Assembly: GCA_039621445.1 (NCBI GenBank)
Contig: CP154955.1
Location: forward strand, 30,387,471 to 30,451,470
Origin: Euglena gracilis
Lineage: Eukaryota; Euglenida; Euglenophyceae; Euglenales
Direction: 5' to 3'
DNA: 64,000 nucleotides
Both the position numbers and the translations under genes were made by a program. Position 1 is the stretch's first letter. Each line of letters begins with the position of its first letter. Below are positions 11,093 to 22,200 of the stretch, piece by piece. The notes below the pieces were generated by a model that was given only the letters and a program-made list of their open reading frames with translations, was not told the DNA's origin and made no database searches.

Positions 11093-11605
11093 CCGGTACC
11101 AGCCAACCTGTCAGGTCATTTTTCATTGATTTTCCCCTGAAATGCCCAACCCAAATTGTCAGGGTCCTTGGTACGGGCCAACCTGTCATGATAGATAGTT
11201 GTCAGGGTCCCCGATACCACTGGCCAAGGGTGTGGAATTGGCTTGTCTAAAAATACATAGATCCATATTTCTTACAAAGAATATAAAAAGTTGGAGGTGA
11301 AACCTAGTGCAACGCAAATGTGCATGTTATACAACTTGAGTCCAGGTTTTTTTTTGAAGAACCCCTCAAAAAAGTGAAGCTCAGGATGTGGCAATTATCT
11401 CTGGTGAATGCGTCGTTGAAAGAAATTATTTAGCACCATACTCATTGATATTCATGCACGAACAGCGGTGCAGGAGCCAGACAAGATTTATTGTGTGTTG
11501 TGGTATCATTGGCGGCTGCCCAACACATCTTGTCTCCTCCCGGCCTCTGGAGCAATTTGCATTTGGCCATGTGTGATCTCTGCCCTGCCAGTCACCCCTC
11601 CCCAG

Positions 11606-11662
11606 GCTTTTGCTGACCTTCAGAAGTCTCTGGACATTGTGCTGTTGCCGCTGAAGAGCAAG
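11606..11662 (+). CDS. A1 exon 3 (unknown protein)
   Basis: The 57-nt exon after CCTCCCCAG and before GTGTGG is 19 codons, phase 0: AFADLQKSLDIVLLPLKSK. It is identical at 21,663-21,719 in A2. Confidence 0.55.
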
Positions 11663-11744
11663 GTGTGGGTGCTGTTCTCCCTCCTGTTGCCTCAACCCAA
11701 TCCGTTTGATATTCATTTCGGAGCTTATTAATGGCGTCTGCCAG

Positions 11745-11933
11745 ACCACCTTTGGCGGGGACCAGGGCGTTGCTCGAATCGAAGGGCACCCCATCCCCTG
11801 GGGAGTCATGCCATTGAGCAGTATTTTTCCAACCTTGAACCCCGTCGACGAGTTTTGTTTATTTTCCCAGCCACCCAAAGGGCTCTCGGGCGGCAACGGG
11901 ACGGTTTTTTCCGCTGTTGGGCCATCAAAATGG
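11745..11933 (+). CDS. A1 exon 4 (unknown protein)
   Basis: The 189-nt exon (63 codons, phase 0 at both ends) lies between CTGCCAG and GTAAAC, after an 82-nt intron. Peptide pieces are TTFGGDQGVARIEGHPIPWG, PVDEFCLFSQPPKGLSGG and SAVGPSKW. In A2 (21,802-21,990) the last codon TGG is TGA, an in-frame stop. The antisense strand is also open here (202-codon ORF), but splice sites and phase favour the plus strand. Confidence 0.6.
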
Positions 11934-12268
11934 GTAAACATGGGCTGACCAGGGCATGATTGGTCAAAAGTTGATTTCCTTGCATCATTGGCAGCTTCTT
12001 TGAGCATTTTTGCAGTTGATTTTTTGCCTCCCATTTCGATCTTGGGTGGCCCAGTTCCACCCTGGGACCGCTGTGCGGGTCAGCCAGCAGCCTTTTTCCC
12101 GCCAGCACAAATTTTCCAGCCTCTGCTCCGGGGGGGGGGGGTCGCCGGCGACGCCCATTTTGCGGAGTTATTGTTTTTCTTTGTGCACCTTTTGAAAGGG
12201 GCTTAAGATTTAATTGCTGCCAACCAAAAGTCTCTGAAATTTAAGGGGTTTGGCCAAAACGGTTGCAG

Positions 12269-12685
12269 GCGCGCCGAATTTCTTCCGTACAATGAAGGGG
12301 GCAGCCTCTCGGGTCTGAAACCCCGAGTCTGGGCCACCCCCTGGTTTCACAAACCTGACCCGGTAACGCTGTGTTCGGCGAGGGTTTTGCCGTTGCAGAG
12401 GTCGCCACAGCCCATGATTGAAACGTTGGCCGGCAAAGGGAACATGGACACGCACCGCTGTCTCGGCTCTGCCACCCGGCTGCCGAGTCCCAGACATCGG
12501 CTGCAGAAGTCGTTTTGGGGCGTCTTTGCTGGAAAGGTCTCACGTCGCACTGCCAGTACCAGACGTGAGGTTTGCTGTGCAAGAGAAGAGGGGGCGTGAG
12601 GACAGCCGCAGAGGCCGCTTGGACATATGTGCAGCAGCGGGACCAGTGGTGTACTGACGCGGAGGCCGACGCTCCCGAGAGGAGG
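12269..12685 (+). CDS. Three-exon cassette (12,269-12,362; 12,399-12,536; 12,584-12,685)
   Basis: Exon a (GTTGCAG|...|GTAACG) encodes RAEFLPYNEGGSLSGLKPRV and continues to WFHKPDP. Exon b (GTTGCAG|...|GTCTCA) is 46 codons with RSPQPMIETLAGKGNMDTHR and LQKSFWGVFAGK. Exon c follows GTGCAAG and encodes AAEAAWTYVQQRDQW. The introns are very short, 36 and 47 nt. If exon c ends at GACCAGTG|GTGTAC (12,648) rather than at 12,685, the three exons sum to 297 nt (99 codons). Repeated cassettes would then splice in frame. This cassette is the coding part of the 614-bp tandem unit of A2. No domain is recognised. Confidence 0.55.
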
Positions 12686-12705
12686 GTGTATGCCGTGCCA
12701 CAGTA

Positions 12706-13045
12706 CCCCCCCCCAAATAATAAATCCCCCGGTTTATTATTCGGACACTCGAAGTCGGGGTCCAGGGGGGTTTTATTATTTGGGGGGAATTTTGGGGGGG
12801 AGTTTTATTATTTGGGCAAATTTTTCCATGTCAAAAATCGACCCAGAAAACCCTCCACAGGCTCCAATGGTCACTTTTTTGGCATTTTTGGGCTTCTTTG
12901 AAAAATGGGTGCTTTTTGGTATATTTTCTGCACCAATTTCATCCATTTCTGTGACTTTTTTTTGCAACGTTTCTGCCAATTTCGAGTGTTTTTTGCCTTT
13001 GACTTCAGTCCCTCAGAGGGGGAGGGGGGGGTTATTATTTGGGGG
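12706..13045. mobile_element. MITE-like element with CCCCCCAAATAATA termini
   Basis: The left end CCCCCCAAATAATAAA and the right end TTATTATTTGGGGG are inverted. Further AATAATA/TATTATT palindromes occur inside (CCGGTTTATTATT, GTTTTATTATTTGGG). The family recurs at about 15,021-15,397 and 51,029-51,404. In A2 its left end is trapped in each 614-bp tandem unit. Confidence 0.6.
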
Positions 13046-13211
13046 CGTTTATGGGACTCTGGCATCTGCCAACGGTCGCACGTGCCCAGTTGGGATGACA
13101 GACGAGGACACCCCCAGCCCACAGTTTGAATCAGGGGCAGCCGAGTGCCCCTCCAACCAAGTCACACGTGCATTTGTGCCGTTTAAACACACCATACGTG
13201 CACATGTCCAA

Positions 13212-13394
13212 AAAGCCCACTCTCCTGTCCACGTGCGCATTTGTGTGTGCCATGCCTGCACGTCTTGTGTTGACGTCCAGTGGGGGTACCCAGAGATGCC
13301 ACCGGAAAGTTCCACAACCGTCACATGAAACACCGCAAGCATCACTTTTGCCGCCATATTAGAGAAGTTGCACACCCTCTCTGTCGTAATAGCC
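13212..13394. other. Segment inverted relative to the second copy
   Basis: This stretch of A1 matches 24,990-25,187 of A2 only as reverse complement, while flanking sequence on both sides aligns directly. In A2 orientation the segment is open on the plus strand (VCNFSNMEAKVMLAVF, SGISGYPHWTSTQDVQ), so A2 may keep the ancestral orientation of an exon. Confidence 0.8.
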
Positions 13395-13607
13395 AGAGGT
13401 GATGAGCGAGCCCCCCATTTAGCTGGTTGGCCAGCAATGGCGGGAGTGCCTTCTAACGATATGGCTGCGTGGCAGGCAGAGGGTTTGCTGCACGGAGGTG
13501 GGCAGGGTATTGCCCCTGGCCACAGGATCGCACCATTTGCACTTGATTTGCAGTCGACCTCTGGAAGCCTAGGTCTCATATCTGCCCCTCCCTTCAGATT
13601 AGCGTAA
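13395..13607 (+). CDS. Possible exon(s) of the A gene
   Basis: The plus strand is open with HLAGWPAMAGVPSNDMAAWQ and GLLHGGGQGIAPGHR. It contains several AG and GT candidates, so I cannot fix boundaries. A2 keeps the same frame (25,188-25,371), where it joins the un-inverted segment. The minus strand is open too (231 codons). No domain is seen. Confidence 0.3.
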   Translation, partial: RGDERAPHLAGWPAMAGVPSNDMAAWQAEGLLHGGGQGIAPGHRIAPFALDLQSTSGSLGLISAPPFRLA

Positions 13608-13890
13608 ATGTTCTGCTGCAAATCCATGATGCCAAACTTGCCATTCAGATTGATTCCATAATTTTTTAAAAGGTTTTGTAGCACGGGGAGGGAGAGTGGT
13701 TTCTGGGCCCCTGCCAGTGGTGGGGTGCTCACGGCCACCTCCAAACGGGTTGGCTTATTTTTATGTTTTTCCGCAGCTCTTGAATGCTATCGGCGGAGGC
13801 AGTCGGCTGGCAGAAAATCTAAAGGAGTTGCACGCAGCAAGTTTCAGTTTGCAACACATTCCAGATGTGCAATGCATTCTGTCTCCACAG

Positions 13891-13965
13891 GGGATACCCT
13901 TCGAGCGGGTGGCACAGCATTTCTATCCCCGCGTCAGCTGGGATGGGATCAGACCTCTCCTTACT
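13891..13965 (+). CDS. B1 exon with EF-hand-type second-half motif
   Basis: After GTCTCCACAG and before GTGTGT there is a 75-nt exon, 25 codons: GIPFERVAQHFYPRVSWDGI then RPLLT. The pattern F-x-x-[VL]-x-x-x-[FL]-[FY]-P matches exons of block C (VTFEQLLRALFP, LSLNQLLAALFP, VTFYKLLRRLF), where it forms the end of an EF-hand loop and the following helix. This links B to the EF-hand gene. B2 has the same exon at 49,906-49,980. Confidence 0.6.
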
Positions 13966-14575
13966 GTGTGTACAACAAAAATTTGGAGTTTTGGTGTGTT
14001 TTGGCACCGCGACATGGAATCCTCCCCTGAGTTTGATTGGCATTTTTGCCCACTTCAGGCACTTTTTGGCCCCTTTTTGGCCATTTGTTTTGGTTTGTTC
14101 CATTTTTTTTTTGACCTACACCCATTTGTGCTATTTTGATTATTTTCAGCGAGAAATGTGGAATAACAAAAATTGCGCAGATGCAGTGACCACTGGTGGG
14201 GTGCAATGCTGCGAACGCGATTACTGAAGAAGGTGGGCCAAAAATCACCGTGTGTTGAAATTGCCCGTTTGCATAAATTTGAATGCAAGGGCCCAGTGTC
14301 AGTTGTACAGAATACTCTTGTCTATGGTTCCGAGATATTTTTGCCAACAAATCTGAAGCTGGGGCAAAGTCCACACAATTTTTGGCGAATGGGGTCAACA
14401 GGTCAACCCGTTTTTTTTTTTGATATTTTGTTGAGTATTTGACTAACTAGCGACCACCCGGTGTGGATTGGCAAAATAACATTTGTGTGTTGGCGTGTAT
14501 CGGCGGGATGAGCATTTGTGTTTCGATGTATATCTCTGACACACAGCCAGGAGAGGGCTGGCCGGGATCTGCCAG

Positions 14576-14647
14576 CAGTTCGTGCAATGGCCCGCCCGCC
14601 ACCAAGCCACATCTTTGCTGAGGAGTTCGCAGTATTCACACAAAGTT
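14576..14647 (+). CDS. B1 small exon (unknown)
   Basis: ATCTGCCAG before and a strong GTAAGTCC donor after bound 72 nt (24 codons): QFVQWPARHQATSLLRSSQ and YSHKV. B2 has the same exon (50,583-50,654) with V to M and S to P changes. Its reading frame relative to neighbours is not fixed, and the other plus frame is also open. Confidence 0.4.
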
Positions 14648-15020
14648 GTAAGTCCAAAATCTGCAAGTTGCGATTTCTGTGAAACCATCCTTTTTCCAGC
14701 CGTGGGTTTTTTCCTGGGAATTATTTTCCCTAAATTGAAAAAAAATCTGTTTACCTTTTTTTTACATTTATGCTGATTCTCCATGACAAGTGTTTTTCTC
14801 TTCTGCATTGTGGTCTGAGAAAACTCGTTCTTAACCTCCTCCCCTGAACTGTCCTCCTTGAAAAATTATAAAAATATTTCCCTCTCTGCATTGGTTTTGC
14901 ATGACATTTTCCATGAAATGAATAGTATTCAAAATAGAATGAAAATAAAGGTAAATATGTCTATGTGTGTATATGTGTGTGTGTGTGTGTATGTATTCAT
15001 GTGCACATGCGCGCGTAAAC

Positions 15021-15397
15021 CCCCCCAAATAATACCCCCCGGGGTATTATTTTTTAAGTCCCAGCCCGGGGGGGGGGAGTAATGTTTTGGGGGGGTTAAA
15101 AAAATAGAACCCAAAATTTTCGAAAATTTTCGAAGTTCCTATAGGAGCCAAAACAGCGCCAAAACTCTCCTTTGGGGTCATTTTTTGTATTTTCTTATGA
15201 AATTTAGCATTTTTGGGGGTCATCTGATCCAGAAAAGTCGATTTTTTCGTACTTTGTTGTCAAGGATTGTGATTTTTGCCAACATTTTCAGGTCAAAATT
15301 CGGGGGGGTATTAACCCGGTCGTCGAAGTCGGTCCCCGAGGGGGGGGTATTATTTCGGGGGGTATTATTTGGGGGGGGTGATATTATTTGGGGGGAG
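15021..15397. mobile_element. CCCCCCAAATAATA-terminated MITE-like element in B1
   Basis: CCCCCCAAATAATACCCCCC on the left and GATATTATTTGGGGGG on the right are inverted. Internal GGGTATTATTTCGGGGGG repeats occur. The same insertion, slightly diverged, is at 51,029-51,404 in B2, so it predates the duplication. Confidence 0.6.
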
Positions 15398-16150
15398 GGT
15401 TTATACGTGTATATTTGGCAGCAACATCCTATTCGCCCCCCCCCCCCCCCCCCCCCGGGGGGCCAAGTAGAACCTCCAAGGGGGGTCCGGGTAACGTCTC
15501 CCGACCATCGGGTTTTTTGGGGGGGGGGTTAGGGTTATGGTTCCGACCGATTCCTGGGGTGCTCCCCCTTTTGGGAATTTAGGAAAGGTTAGGCCGCATT
15601 TCTGGCAGAAATTGGGTCTCATTTTTGTAAATTTACGATGGAAATGCGACCCAAAAATCTTTCCAAACGGGTTCCCTAACTTCCGGCCTGACTTTGTCCT
15701 TTTTTTGTTGTGATGATCCGAACTTAACTTAATTTTTTTTAAAAAGTAAAAATACAATTTTAAAACAAAATTTTAAAATCAAAGCAAGAACTAAAAATTT
15801 TATTCCAGATTTTTTGTGATTGCATTTTTTTTTGCTCATTTTTGTCTGAGAATTGTCAAAAACTCTTTATACATCCAATGGTTTTTTGAGTGCCCGTAAA
15901 AATGCTATATTCAAACTAATTTGAAAACGAGGAAAATAAAATCCGCGATCTCCAACATTGGCTGAGTTATGAAGTTTTGTTTTGGCAACCACGTTTTGCA
16001 CACACAACAAATTTTTTGTCTAATTTTTGTTTTTCATGTTCAGTGGATACACAAAGGTTGTGTCATTGGATTCAGCGGTGTCCAAGGGCTTTCAAAACTT
16101 TTGTTATGCTTGGGCTCAGGCAAATTGGACTGCCCATTTTTCCGCTGCAG

Positions 16151-16278
16151 CTAGCCGAAGCCGAAGTCTCAACCAGTTGGAACCTGCTCCTAAATTCCAA
16201 CAAAGGCATGCCCCTAATCCAGGAGCTGTACAGCAAATTCTGCAGCCTGGCGGAGATGGGGCCCAATGGAATGCCGCG
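16151..16278 (+). CDS. B1 exon, degenerate EF-hand-like
   Basis: CCGCTGCAG precedes and GTATGTCCC follows a 128-nt exon (42 codons plus two nucleotides). Peptide pieces are LAEAEVSTSWNLLLNSNKG, MPLIQELYSKFCSLAEMG and PNGMPR. NSNKG followed by LIQELYSKF resembles an EF loop with a missing residue. B2 copy: 52,158-52,285 with one K to Q change. Confidence 0.55.
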
Positions 16279-16629
16279 GTATGTCCCTTGGATGCAGGGA
16301 CCCCCCCGGGGCTCAACAACCACCCCCAAAATACCGACCACCCCCCCAGCAGGTCAGGGGGTACATCCAACCCCTCCCCCCCCCTGGTCCGGGGTTGTAG
16401 GAACCCGGTCGGTGGGCAAGAGGGGGTAGCCATCACCGGCAACAGACACAAGAGTATCTGTCCCCCAAATAGAAGATATGGATATCCCTGATGGCTGTCG
16501 CCAGTTTTTTTTAATTTTTGTGACTTGGGGGGGAGGGGGGGTGGGGGGGCGAATGGGTGTGTCCCAGCAGAGCCCCCGGGGTGGGGGGTTTGGGCTGAGT
16601 GGGTACCTCGCCGAAGTTGGGGTTTTGGA

Positions 16630-17160
16630 CAACGCGCCGAAAAAAACGTTTGGACTTAGGCTGACTATTTCACGTTTGATGGAAAGGACTGAAACAGATC
16701 GCAATGAATCACTGCCCAATGAATGGACCATTCCTGCAGGTGTTCAATGTGAAACAAAAACCAAGAACCCAAAACCAATTATACAAGGCGTGGAAACAAC
16801 AAGAGATGCTCGAGGGCTGATGTTGTTGGCATGAACGGGTCACATGGAATCAGAGGTGAATTTGAAGTGTGGGATATGTGGAGCACACACCTCTCCATTT
16901 TCCCAGAGATATCCAAGCATCTGAAATTGACATTTCCTCACAGAAGGCATTGGCAATGCTTCTATTCAGACAACATAACATTGGCATTTCAACGTGAAGT
17001 AAGAAGGCATTGCAAAGTTATTTGGGAGGGGAGGTTTGCAGGACGTAAGCGAACAGTTGTATGCGCACCCAGTTTGGGGTTTTGCTTTCCAGCATTTTGC
17101 CTTTCAGATTTGATTTCATTATTGAATATGTCCAGTGCAGGGAATTTCTTAAGCCGGAGG
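16630..17160 (+). pseudogene. ORF pair of unknown origin, frameshifted in B1
   Basis: Pieces FGLRLTISRLMERTETDRN, VETTRDARGLMLLA and, in another frame, IFPEISKHLKLTFPHRRHWQ and RHCKVIWEGRFAGRKR look protein-like. B1 reads GGCATGAACGGG where B2 (52,650-53,180) reads GGCTGAACGGG. The extra base stops the first frame after LMLLA, while B2 continues ERVTWNQR and then has a GTGAAT donor-like site. Whether it is host exon or element is unknown. Confidence 0.35.
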
Positions 17161-19111
17161 GTACCCTACCCCCCCCGGGGGGGGTCCAGCCAGCCGCAGC
17201 TCAAATCCAGCCAGCAGCCCAAATTCGGGCTGGGACCCGCTGGGTCCAGCCCGGCCCAGCCGGCCGCAGGCCGCAGGCTGGCCAGCCAACTGGGCTGCCC
17301 AGCTCACCTGTCCATATCCAGGTTGCAGGTTATCGAGGTGTTACGACCCCCCCAGTTGCAGGTTGCAGGAACCCGGTCGTTTCAAGGTATGTTGGCCTAA
17401 AATATTATGGCATATTTCAAGGAATTTTTCTGTTTCTCCAGGCACCTTAAAAATGACGATCCTATATAATGATACCTGGCCCGCATCTGTTTGCAGTGGC
17501 CAAGCAAACACGGCGTTCATTGGCCTGGCACATGACGACGCTTTTCAGCAGCTGAGGCAGACACTGCAGGTGTCACCAGTGGAGCTTTCCTTCCTTGGAT
17601 GTGGGCGACCTGACCATTTGCCCCGACTGAAGAAAACTTGAATCTTGTTGGATCACCATCAGGACGATGGTGGGGGGGGGTCGATCCCCCACTCACCACC
17701 TTGGGATTTCGGGGATTCCTGTACAGCCCATCCCCAATCACCAAATTTAAAATTTTTTTCTGTTGCAAGGGCAATTATTTATCACAGAGGGTTTTCAGAC
17801 CCTCCACCGTGCATCTCTTTGGGGACCCGGGGAGGGTTGCTGGGCTTGTTCTAGAAATTTGGGCCATTGTCCCAATACCACCCCCATCGCAACCCCCCGT
17901 CCCAATGACTCTACAGCTGCATTTTGCACTGCCGCCCACAGTAATGGGCCCTATTAATTGGACTCTGACCGTGAGGCAGTTTCTATCCCCTCAGCAAATA
18001 CCCCCGGCTCCTCAGATTAGGAAAAACTCATTTTTTTTCTGACCCAGGAAGCCTGCACCAACAGCACAATATCGATAAGAAAAACGTAGTAGGAGTACCC
18101 CTCATTGAGGGGGGCACTCCACCGCAACTGGAAATCCCAGGAAATCCTAGGGGGGTCCACTACCAGGGCTAATCAGTGGGAAAAAATCTCATTTTAACAA
18201 GTGAGCGAAGCACCGGAATATTTTGGACCTCAAAAACTGCCAAAAATGTCATTTTTGTCCATTTTTGGGGGTTTTTTGGGGGGAACAAAATAATCCAAAA
18301 AAAAACACAGAGAAACCTCATTTCCACTTCGGCACACAGTGCAGGTTTTTTCTGTCGGGGTGACCCCACAGACCCCGCCAACTTTTGTTTTTTGTAGTGA
18401 AATGCCAGCTAGTGGACCCCCCCCCCCCCGGGGTCATTATGCAAGAGCCCAGTGGCAGACATATGTGGAGGCTCGCTCCATCGGCTGGGAAGAGGGGCTT
18501 GAAGGAATGGCAGTCTCCGCCATTGCCGAAGGCCCCTGCGGTTCTTTCCTCCCGGATGGAACCCCTCCCATTCGCCAGGGCATCGACGACGGCAGCGGGC
18601 GACTGCAGCCATCGCAGCTGGCCGAGCTCAAGGGACGTCTGGGCCCTTTCCACCTGTCGCAAGAGGTGTGTGTCCCTGGCACACCATTACTTTGGTGCAC
18701 ACCTCCCCCCCCCTCTGGATGATTGCCCTGGTCCCTTTTTGCTGAAAATGTGCACAAAAATGTTTTATCTTTGAGTTGCTCTACCTGAGACGTTGGAAGG
18801 ACTGATCATAGCACAGTTCTTCAAAAGTGGCAATTCCTCCATGTCAGCAAGCAACATGGCCACCCCCAAAATAGAAGACCCCCAAAATAAACAAAACAAA
18901 AAACCCCCTGCCAGTTTTCAGCAAAGATTGAAAGAGAAGACCCCCAATAATTATGTTTCCAAAATAACATTTCCCTTGTATTTTTGGAAAGTTCCAAAAG
19001 CCAGACCCTGAAAACTGTGCAAATGCTCCAAAAATGCATAAATTTTTCGAATTATTAATTTTGCATCCTTCATCTTCATTGGAAGCACAGGAAGTTGTCA
19101 GGGTCCCCGGT

Positions 19112-20126
19112 CTTAGGCGGCCTAAATCGCACTTCAGGTTTTGATTTTTAGCTTGCACTTTGGCGCAAATTTTCGATCTTTTTTGAAACCCGGCGGTAGA
19201 ACCCACCCTTTTGACCCTCTGGTTCCGCGGAGACCCTCGACAGTGGCGTGTGCGTCATTTTCCGATGTTGGGACCTGGGGAACAGGCCCAATTTTGGTGT
19301 TTTTCAGTCAGTTCACCATTTTGAAAAAGGTTCAAAACCCCTGTGTAATCTGAATGAACAAGCAGTGCATTATGTAGGCATGTCCCTTGCGCTTCGGCGC
19401 AATATATTTCCTCACCCAGCCCGCACACTCCCCTGAGCTTATGGGAATCCCTCTGATGTGATACGGTGTGTTGGGGGCCCCTCTCTGAACGGCCAGTCTT
19501 CTGTTTTAACTTGCGCTTAAGCGCAAATTCTTTACCTTACGCTTAAGCGCAAGTTAAAAAAAAAATGCGTTTAAGCGCAATGTCCTTTCAAATAGCAGAT
19601 TGATTTGAATGTGTTCGTGCTGTGTGAGAAGGTGGGCGATAGAGGAGAATGCTGAGGGGTGTTTGAGCGCAGCTGTGCCAGAAGCTTGTTTGGTGCTTTT
19701 GAACTATCCAGGCACTGGGGAGGGAGTGGCTGTTACAATAAGACGAATCGTGGGCGGTAGGCTGTGGAGCCTCACTGACCTTGCACTCGGTGCACAAAGT
19801 TTTTTTTTTGGGGATGTTGACAGAAAGACCTTTTTCGGCTGAACAATGCCCTTCATCTGCCCGGTGTGATGTGGCTGTCTGGTGGGTTGCAAATTACCAA
19901 AAAAGGTGTGTCAGCATGTCTTCCCTTCTCTGCCGTTGTTGATGGACCCTTTCGATTTCTCAATTCCATTCGCTCATCCCAAAAGTTGTGTGTTTCAAAT
20001 CCTGGGCGAGGAAAGGGGGGTGACGAGCTTCTTTAAAACACTTTTTCGGCGTCCAAAACTGTTTCCTGGGCTGTGATTCCCAGGGTTCATCTGGTGGACG
20101 TTGTTTCCAAACAGGAAATTTCAGAC

Positions 20127-20165
<39 letters not shown>

Positions 20166-21147
20166 CAAAAGTCGGCCAAAAAGAAGGGCCCCTCAGGCAT
20201 GCTTAACTGCGAGGCAAGTGGGAAGTTGGTGGTTGTTTTCACAGACCAGGGGGTTGGCTTCCTGTCCCAGTTAATGCTGCCCTGTTCGCTTCCAGGACTA
20301 CTCTCTCCACCCGCAGTGATAAAAATGAGATATTAAATATTGATAACTGTTGCGCCACAGCGCAATGGGCAGGCTCAGATAGAAAATTTAAGAGTTACAT
20401 TGCGCCAAAGCGCAATAGAAATGCACTGTTTAAAATTGCAAAGCAGCGTGGCTCTTGCGCCAACACGCAATGTTGACCAATTTTAAGGCAACGTGACTGA
20501 GAGTAGGCTTCCATCCCCCTGTCCTGCATTTTTGTGCTCTATCCCCTCTGGTGTTCATCTCTACCAGGGCCGTTCTCTCCCTCCGTTGTGAGATAAGTTT
20601 TAAACAGTTATATTTGCACTTCGGCGCAAGCCATGTTGCTTTTGCATTTTTAAAAATTGTATTTCTATTTGCGCTTTGGCGCAAGGTAACTCTTAAATTT
20701 CCATTCTTCATGAGCCTACCGATTGCATTTTGGCGCAATGGAAGCACATGTTGACACAAAAGTTGTTATCATTGTGCAAGTGCGGCAATGGTCACCCACG
20801 TGTTGAACTACAAAAAAAGTCAAAAATTTGCACCAAAGCGCAAATGTTTTTTTTGTTATGAAATAACTATTTGCTCCAAAGCGCAAATGCACAATGGAGT
20901 CCCCTCGTTTCATCACCCGCCGCTTTGGGTCCAGGCACACTGGGCCCCGGGAGCGCTTTGCCCGTAGACCGTGAAGTTCCAGGTCGTTGCTTTCGTACCC
21001 AAGCCCTGGGGTAGAGGGAGACACTATTTTCAGACTGTCCTGAATCTCAGGCCACGGTGTTCGAAAACAAAACTTTTTTTTTGGATTTGCGCGTCGGCGC
21101 AAATTTTCAGTCACTTTCAAAGGTAAGTGCGAGTTAGGGTGCCTAAG
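19112..21147. mobile_element. Second copy of the 2.67-kb TIR transposon, internally deleted
   Basis: It has the same CTTAGGCGGCC end and CCGGT duplication (19,107-19,111 and 21,148-21,152), so it was copied with block A. About 600 bp matching 8,651-9,249 are missing, joined at AAACCCCTG/TGTAATC. A run of 38 T (20,128-20,165) is inserted beside TCAAAAGTCGGCC. Confidence 0.85.
20128..20165 (+). repeat. Poly-T tract (38)
   Basis: Present only in A2. A1 has TTTTCCGACTTTCAAAAGTC at the same place. Confidence 0.9.
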
Positions 21148-22200
21148 CCGGTACCAGCCAACCTGTCAGGTCATTTTTCATTGATTTCCCCCTGAAATGC
21201 CCAACCCAGGAAACTGTCAGGGTCCTTGGTACGGGCCAACCTGTCATGATAGATAGTTGTCAGGGTCCCCGATACCACTGGCCAAGGGTGTGGAATTGGC
21301 TTGTCTAAAAATACATAGATCCATATTTCTTACAAAGAATATAAAAATTTGGAGGTGAAACCTAGTGCAACGCAAATGTGCATGTTATACAACTTGAGTC
21401 CAGGTTTTTTTTGAAGAACCCCTCAAAAAAGTGAAGCTCAGGATGTGGCAATTATCTCTGGTGAATGCGTCGTTGAAAGAAATTATTTAGCACCATACTC
21501 ATTGATATTCATGCACGAACAGCGGTGCAGGAGCCAGACAAGATTTATTGTGTGTTGTGGTGTCATTGGCGGCTGCCCAACACATCTTGTCTCCTCCCGG
21601 CCTCTGGAGCAATTTGCATTTGGCCATGTGTGATCTCTGCCCTGCCAGTCACCCCTCCCCAGGCTTTTGCTGACCTTCAGAAGTCTCTGGACATTGTGCT
21701 GTTGCCGCTGAAGAGCAAGGTGTGGGTGCTGTTCTCCCTCCTGTTGCCTCAACCCAATCCGTGTGTTATTCATTTCGGAGCTTATTTGTGGCGTCTGCCA
21801 GACCACCTTTGGCGGGGACCAGGGCGTTGCTCGAATCGAAGGGCACCCCATCCCCTGGGGAGTCATGCCATTGAGCAGTATTTTTCCAACCTTGAACCCC
21901 GTCGACGAGTTTTGTTTATTTTCCCAGCCACCCAAAGGGCTCTCGGGCGGCAACAGGACGGTTTTTTCCGCTGTTGGGCCATCAAAATGAGTAAACATGG
22001 GCTGACCAGGGCATGATTGGTCAAAAGTTGATTTCCTTGCATCATTGGCAGCTTCTTTGAGCATTTTTGCAGTTGATTTTTTGCCTCCCATTTCGATCTT
22101 GGGTGGCCCAGTTCCACCCTGGGACCGCTGTGGGGGTCGGTCAGCCAGCAGCCTTTTTCCCGCCAGCACAAATTTTCCAGCCTCTGCTCCGGGGGGGGGG

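Larger units (their letters stand above)
6637..13756 (+). repeat. Duplicated block A, copy 1 (A1)
   Basis: It aligns with 17,325-26,350 (A2) almost end to end. Differences include a 600-bp deletion in A2 inside the transposon, a 38-T run, a fourfold 614-bp tandem array in A2, an inverted segment near 13.2-13.4 kb, and about 0.72-kb and 80-bp insertions in A2. Because A2 follows B1 directly, the arrangement is a tandem duplication of A+B. Confidence 0.85.
13757..17321 (+). repeat. Duplicated block B, copy 1 (B1)
   Basis: It aligns with 49,749-53,375 (B2). It joins directly to A1 on the left (GGGTTGGCTTATTTTTATG) and to A2 on the right. The A1-B1 junction is the paralogous empty site of the 23.4-kb insertion between A2 and B2. 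Confidence 0.85.
17442..21990 (+). pseudogene. A2 copy of the A gene exons (17,442-17,569; about 18,434-18,664; 21,663-21,719; 21,802-21,990)
   Basis: The exons are nearly identical to A1, but the acceptor of the second exon is CGG instead of CAG. The last codon of the fourth is TGA instead of TGG. The unique exon at 5,874 has no counterpart here. A2 therefore looks like a decaying copy, although an internal acceptor or a different phase could rescue parts. Confidence 0.6.

Noticed and set aside
11426-12034. Minus-strand ORF of 202 codons (and 244 codons at 21,483-22,217)
   Set aside because: Antisense to plus exons that have good splice sites and consistent phase. No domain was found. It cannot be fully excluded.
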